Assembly: GCA_019722365.1 (NCBI GenBank)
Contig: JADFUC010000789.1
Location: forward strand, 682,001 to 746,000
Length of the DNA stretch: 64,000 nt
Reading direction: 5' to 3'
DNA from: Lithospermum erythrorhizon
Taxonomy: Eukaryota > Streptophyta > Magnoliopsida > Boraginales > Boraginaceae
Both the position numbers and the translations under genes were made by a program. Each line of letters starts with the position of its first letter. The stretch's first letter is position 1. This document shows positions 50,229-62,811 of the stretch, piece after piece. The notes under the pieces were generated by a model, which saw only the letters and a program-made list of their open reading frames with translations, was not told the origin of the DNA and made no database searches.

Positions 50229-51036
50229 ATGTTTTCGGCTTCAACACAATCGAATGGTTCTCCATCGGACGATCAGCGTCGCCGTCAGCTCGTCACCGTC
50301 TCATCTCCAGGGCCTCTGTCGGTAATCTAGAATTCTCTATTTGATTTTTTCAATATTCATCTAATATCTAACACGCTTTAATTATCAAGTACAATTGTTA
50401 TAGATACGAGAGGCAGAGAATGGTTTGGATGTTGATGATTTGTCACTGAGCACTGCTGATAAAAGAAAAAGAGAAGGGAAGCCGAGATCACGAGTGTGGC
50501 AACATTTCACAAAGCTTATTAAGGAAGATGGAAGTTGTGAGAAGTGCAAGTGCAATCACTGTCTTCGCCTGTTCACTTGTTCTAGCAGAAGCGGGACCAC
50601 ACACTTGCTCCGCCATATAACTGAAGGGATATGCCCTGCTTATAATAACAAAGACAGGACTGATCACTGGCCCGCCCCATCATCCGACGATCAAGATTTC
50701 GACCCTGACTTGGTAGATGACTACCGAAAGGCCCCTCGTAGGGGAGATACATTTACGAATGAGTTGCGGGCATGTGCATCCAAACTCGTTGAGCTAACAA
50801 ATCAGAGGCTGATCCCTACTGCTCCAGATTATTCTCTAGCTGCTGCAGTCAAGTGCTTGAATGAGTTGGATGATATCCCACAATCAAGTGAAATGTATCT
50901 CGATGCCTTTGAGATTCTTAAGGATGCAGGTGAAAGAGAATGTTTCATTTGTTTAAGCCCAGAGCCCCGCAGGAGATGGCTGCAAAGGATGCTTCAGAGA
51001 CGCTACCCAGCACGATATGCATACCACACCGACTAA
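50229..51036 (+). CDS. BED-type zinc-finger protein, transposase-derived
   Basis: Two-exon model of 241 residues: exon 1 50229-50321 (from ATG, MFSASTQSNGSP), GT-AG intron, exon 2 50404-51036. A BED finger lies at about 57-109: W63 and F66 in RVWQHFTKL, C81 and C84, then H98 and H102. BED fingers bind DNA and are typical of hAT-derived proteins. No hAT catalytic core or dimerisation domain follows. Instead residues 140-241 form a helical stretch with AVKCLNELDDIPQSSEMYLD and a basic end RRRWLQRMLQRRYPARYAY. The frame is clean, with balanced codon use, so it looks like a functional domesticated gene. Its function is unknown. Exon 1 rests on splice fit and continuity only. Confidence 0.75.
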
Positions 51037-51235
51037 TTGGAGGGAGATATTCTACATTTGTTACATCTTGAGAATATCTTTTATCTGTTTGTAATGTTAA
51101 CGAGTCGATGACTTTCTTCTTGTTATGTGAAACATAAGAAAAACGGTGGTGTGTGAGTGTGTTTTAGCTCCATTAGTTCTCACAACTATAAACAAAACAA
51201 GTTTACTATTGCATTGCCCTATAAGCTTCATAACA

Positions 51236-53026
51236 TCAACGATAGTCTTGTAATAATATTGCATATAATATCTCATTCCATGCATCGGGAACTCCAGGTA
51301 AGCACCAGTGAATACAATCTGAATAAGTTTTTGGGTCCAGCCTCTGTTCTTTAGTTAGAAGCTTGCCTTGTCGCTCTCCGTAAATTGAACTGTGGCCATC
51401 TTTTCTGTACTCAGACATCTGTGTAATGTTTAACAATTGAACATTAACTTTTAAACTTTTCGTGATGTTTTTCACAATGCTCATTATCTCTTGGTTCGAA
51501 CCAGTTCCCCAGTATGATCCCTCAATAGGGTATGATTCGTTAAAGCAATTTCCATCCCTTTCAGGACTCCATTCCCAGCTCCTGTATGTCAGAAGTTCGT
51601 CCTAAGATCTGTTATTGGTGCAAATGGTTTTGAATATAAAGCCAAAGGAGTGCAAGTGTAAACGAACTAAGTTAAGTTTTCGGAACTAGGACTATAACTG
51701 TGTCATATACTCATGTGTGATCGATGATGCCTTTCGTCCTACAATTTAGGTCAACTTACCACAAATGTGTAGGTGACATCGTGACAAAGAAAACCTTCTG
51801 CTTGTTGGGGTTGATGCTAGATTCTATCCAATTTGCCCAAGTCTCCATTGCTAGTCTATATGCAGTAGTCACATTGAATTCTTGAACATCACTAGAAGAT
51901 CCATATCTGGTTTCAGTAAGAAAAAAGTGTTGTCAGGCAATTATGTTGGAGGTTCTACAAAAAACGTCACTTGTTAATGAAGAGTGTTTATCCTTACGTT
52001 GCATTGATTGAAGGCTTGTACATCCACCATACATAGCTTTCAAACACCAAGAAATCGACTCCTCCCCACTGCTTGCTGTGCTTAGCAATTTCATCAAGCT
52101 TGACCAAGCGTTTTCGTACTGTGTGATTTGTTGCATGATCTGAAATGGACTCTATAAGAAATGGAGCCCAGTAGTACTCAATTGATGCGTTGAATTCCTG
52201 GGGTTATTAGATGGTTGAAGTAGTTATTACAGATGCACCATATCAAAGTTTTGTTTGGTACTCACCAAAACAGGAATTCGACATTAAATTACTCAATAAG
52301 ACAGAAAGGAAGGGGGGTGTGGGGTGGGGATTGGGGGATATAATGTGAGCTGTACCTGAATTGTAAAGACCTTCCTGGGAGGGATCCTCTCCATAGACTT
52401 CTTTCTTCCATCAGGTAGTGCAGACTGTACCAGACAGACCATGGATTCAAACATGCCTCTTTGTATCGAGTCTCCTACAAACATTAATCTTTTGTCCCTT
52501 AAAATTTCCAGCAACTTTAAAGCATTAAACCTGGTACACAAATGTTGCTAGAAAATGATCAAAGTTCTTTCTCGGAAGACAAATCGTGGTGAAATGAATG
52601 TTGAATCTAAGCTTACCTAGGCAGGTTGCATCCATTAGGTTGCCACCTCCAATTCTGATACAAAGAGTCAGGTCTTCCATTTCTTTGGCAAGTAGATTGT
52701 TTAACCAAGAATTGACAGCTATCTTCTCTATAGAGTGGATAAGTTACGTTGTCCCAAATCCATTGTCCATCAAACACATTGCAACCATCTTCAATGATCT
52801 CGTCGTTCGAAACAAGGATTGGAATCTTAGGCCTCACTTTGTTTTCCGCTGAAAAATATGATTGCCAACGGAAATGGTATTCGTTGTTCTTTAGATAATC
52901 TAGTATAAACCGTGCACTTCCTAAAAGAAGCAGAGAAGCCAATGCTACAGGAAAAATAAAGTGGATTCGGCGAGAGTCTTGTAGCTGTTTCATCCTCTTC
53001 AGTTTGAGAGAGGGATTGTTGGGCAC
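51236..53026 (-). CDS. Trichome birefringence-like (TBL) polysaccharide O-acetyltransferase
   Basis: Complete five-exon gene, 425 residues: 52617-53026, 52356-52530, 51998-52197, 51760-51906, 51236-51581, all GT-AG and closing in frame. It is a type II Golgi membrane protein: short cytosolic tail, then a transmembrane segment at about 21-45 ([20 protein letters not shown]). The TBL N-terminal region follows ([51 protein letters not shown]). The GDS motif is at 156-158 (MFVGDSIQR) and the DxxH motif at 399-402 ([12 protein letters not shown]), both needed for catalysis in the family. TBL proteins such as ESK1 acetylate xylan or related wall polymers. The sequence looks closest to the xylan-acetylating branch, but the substrate cannot be assigned by eye. 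Confidence 0.94.
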
Positions 53027-56000
53027 TTGGGCACATTATGCAGTCTCAAATGTGAAAGGAGTGTCTTGAATATTAAGCAATTGGTATACTTTTTACTAAA
53101 GAAATGGTTGGTTAGTAGTGTGTCGTTTGGTCCTCTTGGTGCAATGCTAATTGTCATTGGTAGTGAGCAATTGGTTTGGTATGAAAAATGTCTTGGAGTA
53201 AGAAGCAAGCTAACATATCAAAATTGAGTAATATGCAAAAAATAATTGAAAAAGGCAAGAAGCTTATGAACTATCTTCATGCAAAAATGCTCCAACAAAA
53301 GCTAATCACTACCTTACATATAAGTTGTATAAAGAACTGTTTCCAAACACCACCATGTCCTCTCTGTCCATGCCCTGATTATAAATTCTGAGTTTGACAT
53401 ATTCAAGAGATGATGTGCTTGGAATCATTTATGATTCACATCACAAGAAAGCATTGAACTTTAAGGTGCAAGAATCCCTTTCAATGAGAAGAGATTTTTG
53501 AATGAAATTGTTGTCCTGGTCCATTTATATGTTAATTCTACATTTTGATCCATCATCCATAGTTGTGAATGGTATGGAGCTACAGGCAATTTTTTATTGT
53601 AGTGATTAAGTGAGGAAGCTGAGTGATAAAATGGTTACAGATAGATAATTAAGGATCGAGTTATGCTTTTTAATAGAATAGTTAGGCGTGCGGTTTGGTC
53701 TCAAATATTGGCAAAGTGTTACTTGATTTAGTCACTCATTTTAACGGAGACGTTAAAATTTGACGGTCAAAACGTGTTTGGAGTTCAAATTTGAGGTAAA
53801 CTTAATATTTTGATAAACATGTGGGAAAAAAAAATCTATTTCAATTACATTTGGGGCAAAATTACTATTGTTATGAACTTTTGAAATAAAATATTATTTT
53901 CATGATTTGGTTACTTGAGGCTGCTCGTTTTCGCGTAAGCAATCATGCTGTTACTCATCATCGATATATTTTCTTTCTTGTTCAACTCTTATAATTCCAA
54001 AAGCAAGGAATGTGGCGTTAGGGGTGTTAATTGAAATTTATTAGAAACTCCAAGCGGGTTTGGTGGTGATGGGGAGGGTGGTTGTCAAATTTGATTTAGT
54101 TTATTTTGGATGTAAATTTTATAGTGTCGCCCCAAAGTTTATAAAGTATAAAATTACCAGTGAATTCCAATGCGTATTTGACGTCAAATTTTAACACCCC
54201 CATTAAAATGTGGACTAAACTGCAACACTTTTGTCAATACTAGTAATAAGGGACGTGCATTGCATGTGGGAATTTTGTTACACGTGATTTTATTATTATA
54301 ATTATAAAAGGTAACATAAAATTATGTAGCTTTCTTACATGTGATTTCATTTATGTGATTTCATTGTTATAATTATAAAAGGTAGCATAAAAGTGTAGTA
54401 GAAAAATAAAATTATCGAATAAATATACTTTTATATGACACTAAGTATATCGATTTTACCGTAAAGATAGATATACACTGCTTACATTGCCTCCTTCGTG
54501 TCTCACATAAGATTGTATTCACATGTATTATGGAGATCATGGTAGTTATGTGAGCAGCTCGATACATGATGTATAATATATTATAAAGCGAGGAGACACA
54601 AAGAATCTTCCTTGAGAGAGGTAGAGGATTTTGACGCAGGCTTCTAAAACTATGAAATCGTAAAAGCGAAAAATATTCTCTACACTAAACTTTATTATCC
54701 TAAAAATTCAATTTTCATTCTTAAATTGTCAAAATTCTCCATCTTTTATCTTTTATTTGTTAATTAAAGTGATATCTTTAATGCGTCATCATCCGCTTAT
54801 CGAAGTCGATTCTTCTACATTTTTTGGTTCTTGTTGTTTTACTATTATTTTTATTTTTTGTTGATCGACACATCTTTTTTCTTAGTGTACAGATTATTTT
54901 TCTATATCTATAGTTATTCACTCTGATGATTTAATTAATAGTTTGTCTCGACTAAAGAATATTAACCGATGTTAATCTTTGATATCTTCTTTAATAATTT
55001 TATTGCCTAAATTAGTAACTATCATGGATAGTTAAAAGTAAATAATAATCATATATCATTGTTCTATTTCGAGAAATTGAGTATGAACTCCCTCAGATAA
55101 ATGTGGAGTTTAAGTTTCGTAGATGCATTTGTCAAAGTATCGGTCTTATCAATTATGTCTCCAAATGTAAATTATTTAGCTTTATACATTATGTCGATAT
55201 TTTGGATGTATTGTTAATAACTGCTTGATAGTTTGATTTGAGAAGTTCTCCACTTACATGCTTCGATTTCAGCTTTCTCTTTGTTATATTTAACTTTCGT
55301 AATATTCAATATATGGGTAAAAAAAACAATGTAAATTAATGTGATATTTAATAAAAATTCAATAATCTAAAACTTATAATACATATTTACCTTATATATA
55401 TAACGAATTGAGTATCTACGTCATTGTTTGAAATACAAAATTAAAAAAGAGTTTGCTAAAAATTATGAAAACATCATTACCCAACCGTCTACAAAGATTA
55501 ATTAATTTTTTTTTGAATAGTTAAAATTATTTAAAAAGTCGACCACCAAAATTTCAAAATTTATAAATGCTAAATTTCGCATCCGTGTCTACAAAAGATG
55601 GATTCTATTTTCTTGTTCGATAGTCAAAAGTATTTAAAACTTCAATCGACAAAACTAAAATTATGAAGACTTAAGTATTTGCATTAAATGCAAATGTTAA
55701 AGCGGAGTTTAACTTTGATAGTTAAAGTATTTAAAAACTCCATACCAAAATTTAAAATTTATAAATATTAAATAAGAAGTAGATTCTACAGAGATTGTTG
55801 ATTTTTAACTGATAATCAAATTATTTAAAAGCTCATAACCAAATTGATACTAGCTTTAAATACTTATTACGCTTCATGACTAAGAGATTTTCAATAGTTA
55901 AAATTAACAAATTTATGATCTTAATAATTGATATACAACTTTTGACCATATTACTATATATCAAAATTACTATATTAACAATAACGTAAGTTGAAAATAT

Positions 56001-56138
56001 TATATATTGATATATATATTTCCTGAGGCAATATAACAAAAATTTATGAAGTATTTAATTTCAAAATTAAAACATCAACATCATGTAATTATTCGTCGTT
56101 AAATACGTAATTTGAATACTTTTATCTATCGAAGAAAG
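53027..56138. other. Intergenic region, AT-rich
   Basis: 5' flank of the TBL gene, then AT-rich DNA. Near 53730-53770 lies ttttaacggagacgttaaaa, a short palindrome-like motif of the kind seen in transposon ends, without a defined element. No gene seen. Confidence 0.5.
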
Positions 56139-58310
56139 TGTAATAACCAGCTCAGGTATATTTGTATGAGTATTATTGTAATATTATTTGGGGTTAGAAT
56201 TAAATTATGTTAGAGTTGTGTTTGTAGAGACAGCTAAGCCGCTTAGATCGAAAGTGGCAGCTCTTGAGATATTTTTTGTCTGGGCCACATGAGACTTTTC
56301 TTTATAGTTATCCATTAGCCTTGTCATCGTCATTTCATCTTCTTCTTTTTCTTGTTGTTATGGCCGAACTCCTCCAAGCTTTTTCACTTAATTTTCTTCA
56401 GATTTTTAATACCGCCGTTTTGCGGGCAGTCGCAAATTTCTGTGGGATTTTCCCGAGGCCATTACTGCGTGTTGAGGTAAGAAAGTTCGAATCTTTTTGG
56501 AGTATTTAACTGAGTTTGAGGATGTTGACTTCTTAAGGAGAATTTGAGTTGAGCTTTGAACTTTGATGTTTATTATGTTATTAAATTGTCATTTAAGCTT
56601 AGATTAGCGTATAACAGTTGATAATTATCGATTTATGGAGTTGAAAAAATTTTGAGGATTATAGTTGAATTTTCTAAATGGGATTAAATGATAGAAGTGT
56701 ACTCGTGGACTTTATTTAGGATTGTTTTTGAAGGGTGTAAGTTGTGATTTTTAGGTGATTAGAGAATGTTCGGATATTACAGTTTGTAAGTTGAATAATT
56801 GAATTGATTTGTGATTAAAGATGGTTAGAAATGTGATGATTAGTTGTTATATCGAACGGATGGGACCTTTAGAAACTAGTAGTGGAACTCGATGGAGTAA
56901 TAGGAAAGGTTGCGAACTTAAGTTGGAATAAGGTGATAGGGGGAACTTTTGTTGGGTTATTTTGGGAGTATCGATATGAGATTATATATATAGGTAGAAT
57001 GTTATATTACTAGTTGTGTTATAAGTAGTAATTATAATTTTGAATGTTTTTAGGCATTGATCGTGGGAAAGGTCCACTGTTGTGATTTCGCGGAGTTTTC
57101 ATTTAGCTAGCAGGGTGAGTATACATCTCGGCGGGTGTTGATTAACTATTTGATTACGGATATGTGTATGTGTATATATGTGATTTTGTGTTGAATTATA
57201 TGTTGATTATGCGTTGTGGGTTGAGTCGTTGCGTTGTGTTTGTGATTAGCACATAAATTAGGTCAGGGGTTTTGAGGAGTTGTTGAGTCGTATTAGGAAG
57301 AGTTGTATATGAGTTGATGTTGTCAGTTGAGTTGTTTGTCCGGTATCTTGCTTCGTTCTAGTACGATTTGGTGAGTTTCCTCGTACCTAGTGACGATTCG
57401 GTGATGCCATTACCTGTTACGATTGGTGATAAACATGTCGACGGCGTAAGTTTCTCCCTGCGGAGTTGAGGTTGATTATATGCGCATTAGTTGTAGAACC
57501 CGGACTTATATTAGAGTTGATAGAGTTGTTGAGTTGATCTTATTGTGAGTTGATCTTGTTGTTGAGTTGGTTGAGTTACTGAGTTGCTAGTAGTTGAGGT
57601 TGTGGTGTAAAGTAAGACATCGGTGAATAGAGTAGAGATCGATTGGTTGTGCGTGTTGTGCAGTTTTTTCTTGAGATATCGTATGTTATTGTTGATTACC
57701 CGTCATTTGGATAATTAGCGTAACGATTTATGGCCAATGTAGAAATGATAAATGGCCTAGCCCCAGTGACTTTATATTAAGATCATAGGATTGAATAATA
57801 TGTTATCTGAGAGCTTATCTGTAAAGTATGCGATATTAATTCCTTTGATACACTATTGCGTGATTGGAAGTTGATTTCATTCTTGAGATATATTCAGCAA
57901 GCTGCGGCTTACGCCTATTCGTATGGGCGGCGGGGTGGCCGGTGGCGTTGATTGCTTTCGAAGGGTTTTAGCCGGGTGTTTGTCTTTGTGTAGAGCTTAG
58001 GTGGCGGCGGGTGTGATTGATCGTCACAGTCTGCTTTATTTTGTTGGATTGTAGTTGTTGTGCAGCCAGGGTGTTATTTTGAGATACTTGTTGTTGTAGA
58101 TTGTTACATTATTGATACTGCGGAGTTATGTTGTATGTTGGTTGTTGATATGTGGTTAGGAATCTGCTTATGGATGTTTCCTTAAAGAATGTTCTTAGTT
58201 AGTTGTATATTGTTTTTGTTGAGTTGTTTCAAGGCAGGTTTCACTTGAAATCAGTCGTCAAGTGATGTTCGGTGACACAGTGTCGGGATTTGGGGCGATT
58301 AACCTCGAGG
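56139..58310 (+). mobile_element. LTR-like block of Ty3-type retrotransposon (probable)
   Basis: About 2.2 kb, conspicuously rich in G and T on the plus strand against flanking AT-rich DNA. It begins tgtaataaccagctcagg, resembling the TGTAATACCCG-type LTR start also seen at 46264. It ends near gtgtcgggatttggggcg, where an LTR of this kind would finish in ttaca, so the last bases look mutated. Inside are a small frame (MAELLQAFSLNFLQIF, 56360-56509) and low-complexity gttgagttg repeats (57510-57600). No gag or pol is seen. Boundaries are approximate. Confidence 0.45.
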
Positions 58311-61300
58311 CGTGCGACTTGGGGCGAATTAAGATTCTGAGAGAAAAGATTGTCTAGATTAATTTTTAATGGTCCAATTAACAAATTTTGTCATTATAAT
58401 TTATATATATAACATTGATTTGAAAACAAATTATAATATTTTTAGTAAATTACGTTAAACATATTAATACTTTAAATATTTTTCATCGTATATTATATAA
58501 TACTGTATTAACGTAAAACAATGCATGAGGTTTCCCTGCTTCTTCATATTAAACCTTGATAATATAGTAAGGTTTCATAACTGCCCGTATTAAACGTTGT
58601 AATGATGAGCTTTAGCTATCTTTCGCCGTTCAATATTATTTTTAATTACTATATGTGAATTATTTAGCTATAATAAGATCAAATTCTACACGTTTAAAAC
58701 AAAAAATTTAAAAATTCTTCAACTTTGATGATTGAATTTTTAATTGTAAACTCAATTATTTTTATACAAGTAAATATGCAAATTCTACATATTTCAACAA
58801 GATCAAATTACACATGTTTTCAAAACAAATTTCAAAATAAAATTGTACAAATCGGAAGGAAAAAATACAAATAGCTAATATTTTAAACAAAAAGAATTAT
58901 TATTATTAACATAATACTTTTGCTTATTCTCCTAAAAATAATATGTTAATTTTATATCAAATTTAATAATTTTATTAAGTAAGAATCTATAATTTAAATG
59001 TATATTAAGAGATTTCTATAATAAAACAATTCTATATGTATGTAGAATCATATTATAGGATTTGTATTTGTTGTCTTTTTAGTTTAATTAAAATTTATCA
59101 AAAATCTGATTATCTTAATTCGTTAAGGGGGTATTTTAGTCGTTCAATCATGAAAAGAGAACAACTTTTAAAACCAGCTAAGTGTTTTTTATCACGTATA
59201 TAGATTTGAGGCCATTGCAACGTTATTTATCTGGGGCGAAGTGTCCCACTATCTAGGACCATTTCCACAATTACTGTGATATATCTCACGATCTTGGTAG
59301 ACTTTCTTACTCGTCACAATCTTGGCTGGTAGACTTACTCCACATATATTAATACATACACTAATATATGATGCCAATTAGGGACATGCTTCAGTAAAGA
59401 GGCGAGTGTTAAGCTACCAAACACTGCCAGCACCCCCAAATGCGTTGTGGGTTCGAGTCACACAAGTACCCTAACCTTTTCATGCGTTGTGGGTTCGAGT
59501 TTGTCAAAATTTCGTATTGAAGTGGTTTAAAGGGAGCTTCGAAGTCACTGTTAGTTGATCGTATTCATGATTTCTGCTTTCAAGGTATTATTAAGGGATA
59601 GGGCTTGGGAGCAGTATGATGACGACTTCATAGTTTTACCAATATATGTTGTGGTTTTGCTCGTGTTGTCATTAAATATAATGTAACTCATCTGGCCCAA
59701 ACTAACCCTACACATATGATATATCTCAGCTTGGCTTCCCTCAAATCAGTTAGTCTCAATAATTCTATTACTCCGTAGTAAATAGTAATAGAGCCCCACC
59801 CCTTGAAATAAGACAATAGAAGATAGACACAAGCACAAGAAATGAAAGGGACCAAAGCTAGCGGATTTGATAGTTCACATGTGGGAGGGCTCCTCCTCTA
59901 TAAACCTCCCCTACATCTTCATTGCATGCGCTCTATGCCAACCATCTCTCAATTATCATTTATTATTGTTTTTCAAATTTTATTAACACTAAAAGATATT
60001 TTCCCACATTCTTCATGAAGATATTTAATAGGTCCCTTAGTTTATCAATTTATTAAGTATTTGCACTTCTAGAATCTCGAACTATTTCCCGTTCACATTT
60101 TGAAAGTATACTAGCATTGACATTTCATTTTTAAAATACTACTCCGGTTTGTATGGTATTATTGGTGTATTTCAACTAGAAAACAACAAAAATGAATTGA
60201 GTGCATCATCATAAATATCTTACAACTTTTTATTCCATTGAAGTTATATAATTATTAGGAATTAAACTGCATTATATTCCTCTCTTTATCACCTGACTAA
60301 TACTCTACAACCCGATGACATTAATTCATTGATACCGTACCATTTTAATATTTACCTTAATATATTTTTATTTTATTTTTTACCAAGTGGTATGTGATTT
60401 ATTAAACAAAATGCACAAGATGTGTCATCGAAGGGACAAGTGCAGGGCTGTGAATAACCCTATTTGAACCAAAAATGTATTATTTGATCCAAAAATGTAT
60501 TTGAACCGCTTTAAAAAAATGCATTGTGATATAACCATGACTTGGGGCTAATATATAATTCAAATGAATCACGTCAAGCTACAAGATGAGGAAACTAACT
60601 GTCTTGTCGAGGTTTTCAAAATCTTTGGATATTTTATAAATATCAAGTATACTTCGATTTAGAATAATCTTCAAAAAGTATATCCATTCATTATATATGC
60701 TTTCTTTAATATTAAAACAAAGTAACTTAGCATCGGGGTGTTCGCGTCGACCGATTAGGTGCAGGAAGTACCTAAATCCCTCGGATATCAAGTCGGGATT
60801 GACAAGCCATAAAAATCGAGTGATGGATCGAGGCTTTCCCTCTCGTCGGGAGTCTGGTCGGGCGAGGAGTGGGGCCGCTGCAGCGTCTCGAGATCGCTGC
60901 GTCGAGAGACTTCCCAGGGGCCCAAGCGAAAAAGAACCGACGAGGCCAAGGAAATCGGACCAATCCTCTCGGTGGTATTTAGGAAACACGTCCCAGGAAT
61001 AGATTTGATAAGTCAGAAGCAGATTAAAATAGGAAACTTCGGGGTGAAAAGAGACACATCACATAAGAACCCCTTTGTAAAGTGTTTGAACTTAGCTTTC
61101 AACTTAAGTACAGTAGTATTTTAAGGGACAAGTGAATAAAATATCAGTGGACACGAGGGGGTGTTGGAGAAAGTAACTTATATGGTTTTAATGAGACAAG
61201 GACGACAGTTTAACATTAAGTAATGAATGAATTTCCATAAAAGTAAAGAGCAGTAAAGAAAGAAAGGTTAAAAGATGATATGTACAGTAGTAATCCACAT

Positions 61301-62811
61301 AAACCAGAAAAGGTGGGTTGGGAGACTGAAATATGGTTGAAGGATGTTGTTTCTTTCAAGTGAAGCAATGAAGAAAGAGAGAGGTTTATAAACAAGTAGG
61401 GAACCCACAAAATGCTGTAAAAATGTCACTTTCAGGATGAGGTGGTGGTAGCATTTGAAGGATCTATCTCCTCATGAGAGATTGTTTTGATAAAAAACAA
61501 AAATCAATGAGAGATTGATATCACAAGTTGTACAAAATATTGAACCACAATGCCTTGTTTGTTGTGGGGTAATAAAATATTCTGCAATGATTTTTATCAC
61601 TCTCTTCCCATTCATAATACTCAGTAACATCTATATTTGCAAAATAAAAATGAATTCATAATAACAAAGAGATTGACTATAATAAAATAACTAGGAGTAT
61701 TTCTAAATCGTTACATTAACTTTGTCCAAATATAACGAGAAATCTCTTAAAAAGTTCGAGTGACCATCATATGTGTATTGCTCGACATCAAACTAAACTA
61801 AAAAAAAAAATTAATTAAGTAGATTATATGTGGCAAAAAGATACAAATATATGTTATAAAATTGAAGGAAACAACACCCCAAGAAAGAGAAGAGGACAAT
61901 GGCAAAAATAAAAATAAAAAAGTGAAAGAACAGGGCAGATTAGTTCTGGCAGAATGATGAGGAGATTTTGAGTTGGTATTGTCATAAGCTGTACAAAAGG
62001 AAGCAGAAGCAGCAGTGCAGAGGGGCAGTAGTGATGAATTTACAGAAATCTTTAATCTCTCTTTTCTGACCAAACACTGCTACCCTTGCTACTTGCATCT
62101 ATTGCTCTTTTAGCCCAAATAACTCTCCATCCTTCACCTATACACCTCTTTATTTCCACCCCCCCCAACAAAACAAGAACCCCCTAAACAGAATTAATTT
62201 TCTCTTTATTGGAGAGAAAGGAAATGGTAGTTAGAGCAGTCGTCTATGACCAACAAGCTGTTCAAACAAGGAAAATTTGGATATGGGTTAGGCTAAACTA
62301 ATGTTGGGTTTAAGCAATTTAATTAGTAGATTAAGGTGATGGAATTAGGAAGGTTTAATGGCAGGGCTATTTGGGAGGGGCAGAAACAGCAGTATCAGAT
62401 TAGAGAAGTACAAAATAAACATTACAAAGAAGAGGAAAACCAAAGGGGGGAAATCTGTGAGGAAACCATCATTTACTAAGAAAAAGTCATCAAAAACTGG
62501 AACAACAAAAGCAGAAGAACAAGGGTTTGAGTCTGGATCCTCCGAGGAACCAAAGCATTCATCTCCAAAATCAAGAAAGTAATAATAACAAACAAGTGCT
62601 GGAAGAAGAGGCTCAAAATTTATCAGAAAAGGAACAATCTCTGTATGAAAATTTCCCACTCCACCAATTTCAATCTTCTCAACAACTTTTATATTCAAGA
62701 TTAAACTCACAACAAATCGTGCAAAGAGCAGCAGAAACACCAATTGAAGCTAAAGCACAAGCATCGAAGAAGCGGTCAAATAGCACTGAACATGCAAAAT
62801 TGGCAGCAAAA
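58311..62811. other. Intergenic: TCP upstream region
   Basis: AT-rich DNA with a repeated tRNA-B-box-like motif (59440-59500), a promoter-like stretch (about 59885-59960, ctctataaacctcccc), an unexplained GC-rich island (60740-61010) and the probable 5' leader of the TCP gene (about 62100-62811). No intact gene seen. Confidence 0.5.

Noticed and set aside
59440..59500. tRNA gene suggested by gggttcgagt B-box motifs
   Set aside because: No acceptor-stem or anticodon-arm pairing around either copy; kept only as a SINE-like repeat.
62345..62743. Minus-strand hydrophobic frame upstream of the TCP gene
   Set aside because: Hydrophobicity arises from the complement of A-rich leader sequence (Phe/Leu from T-runs); no start context, domain or splice evidence.
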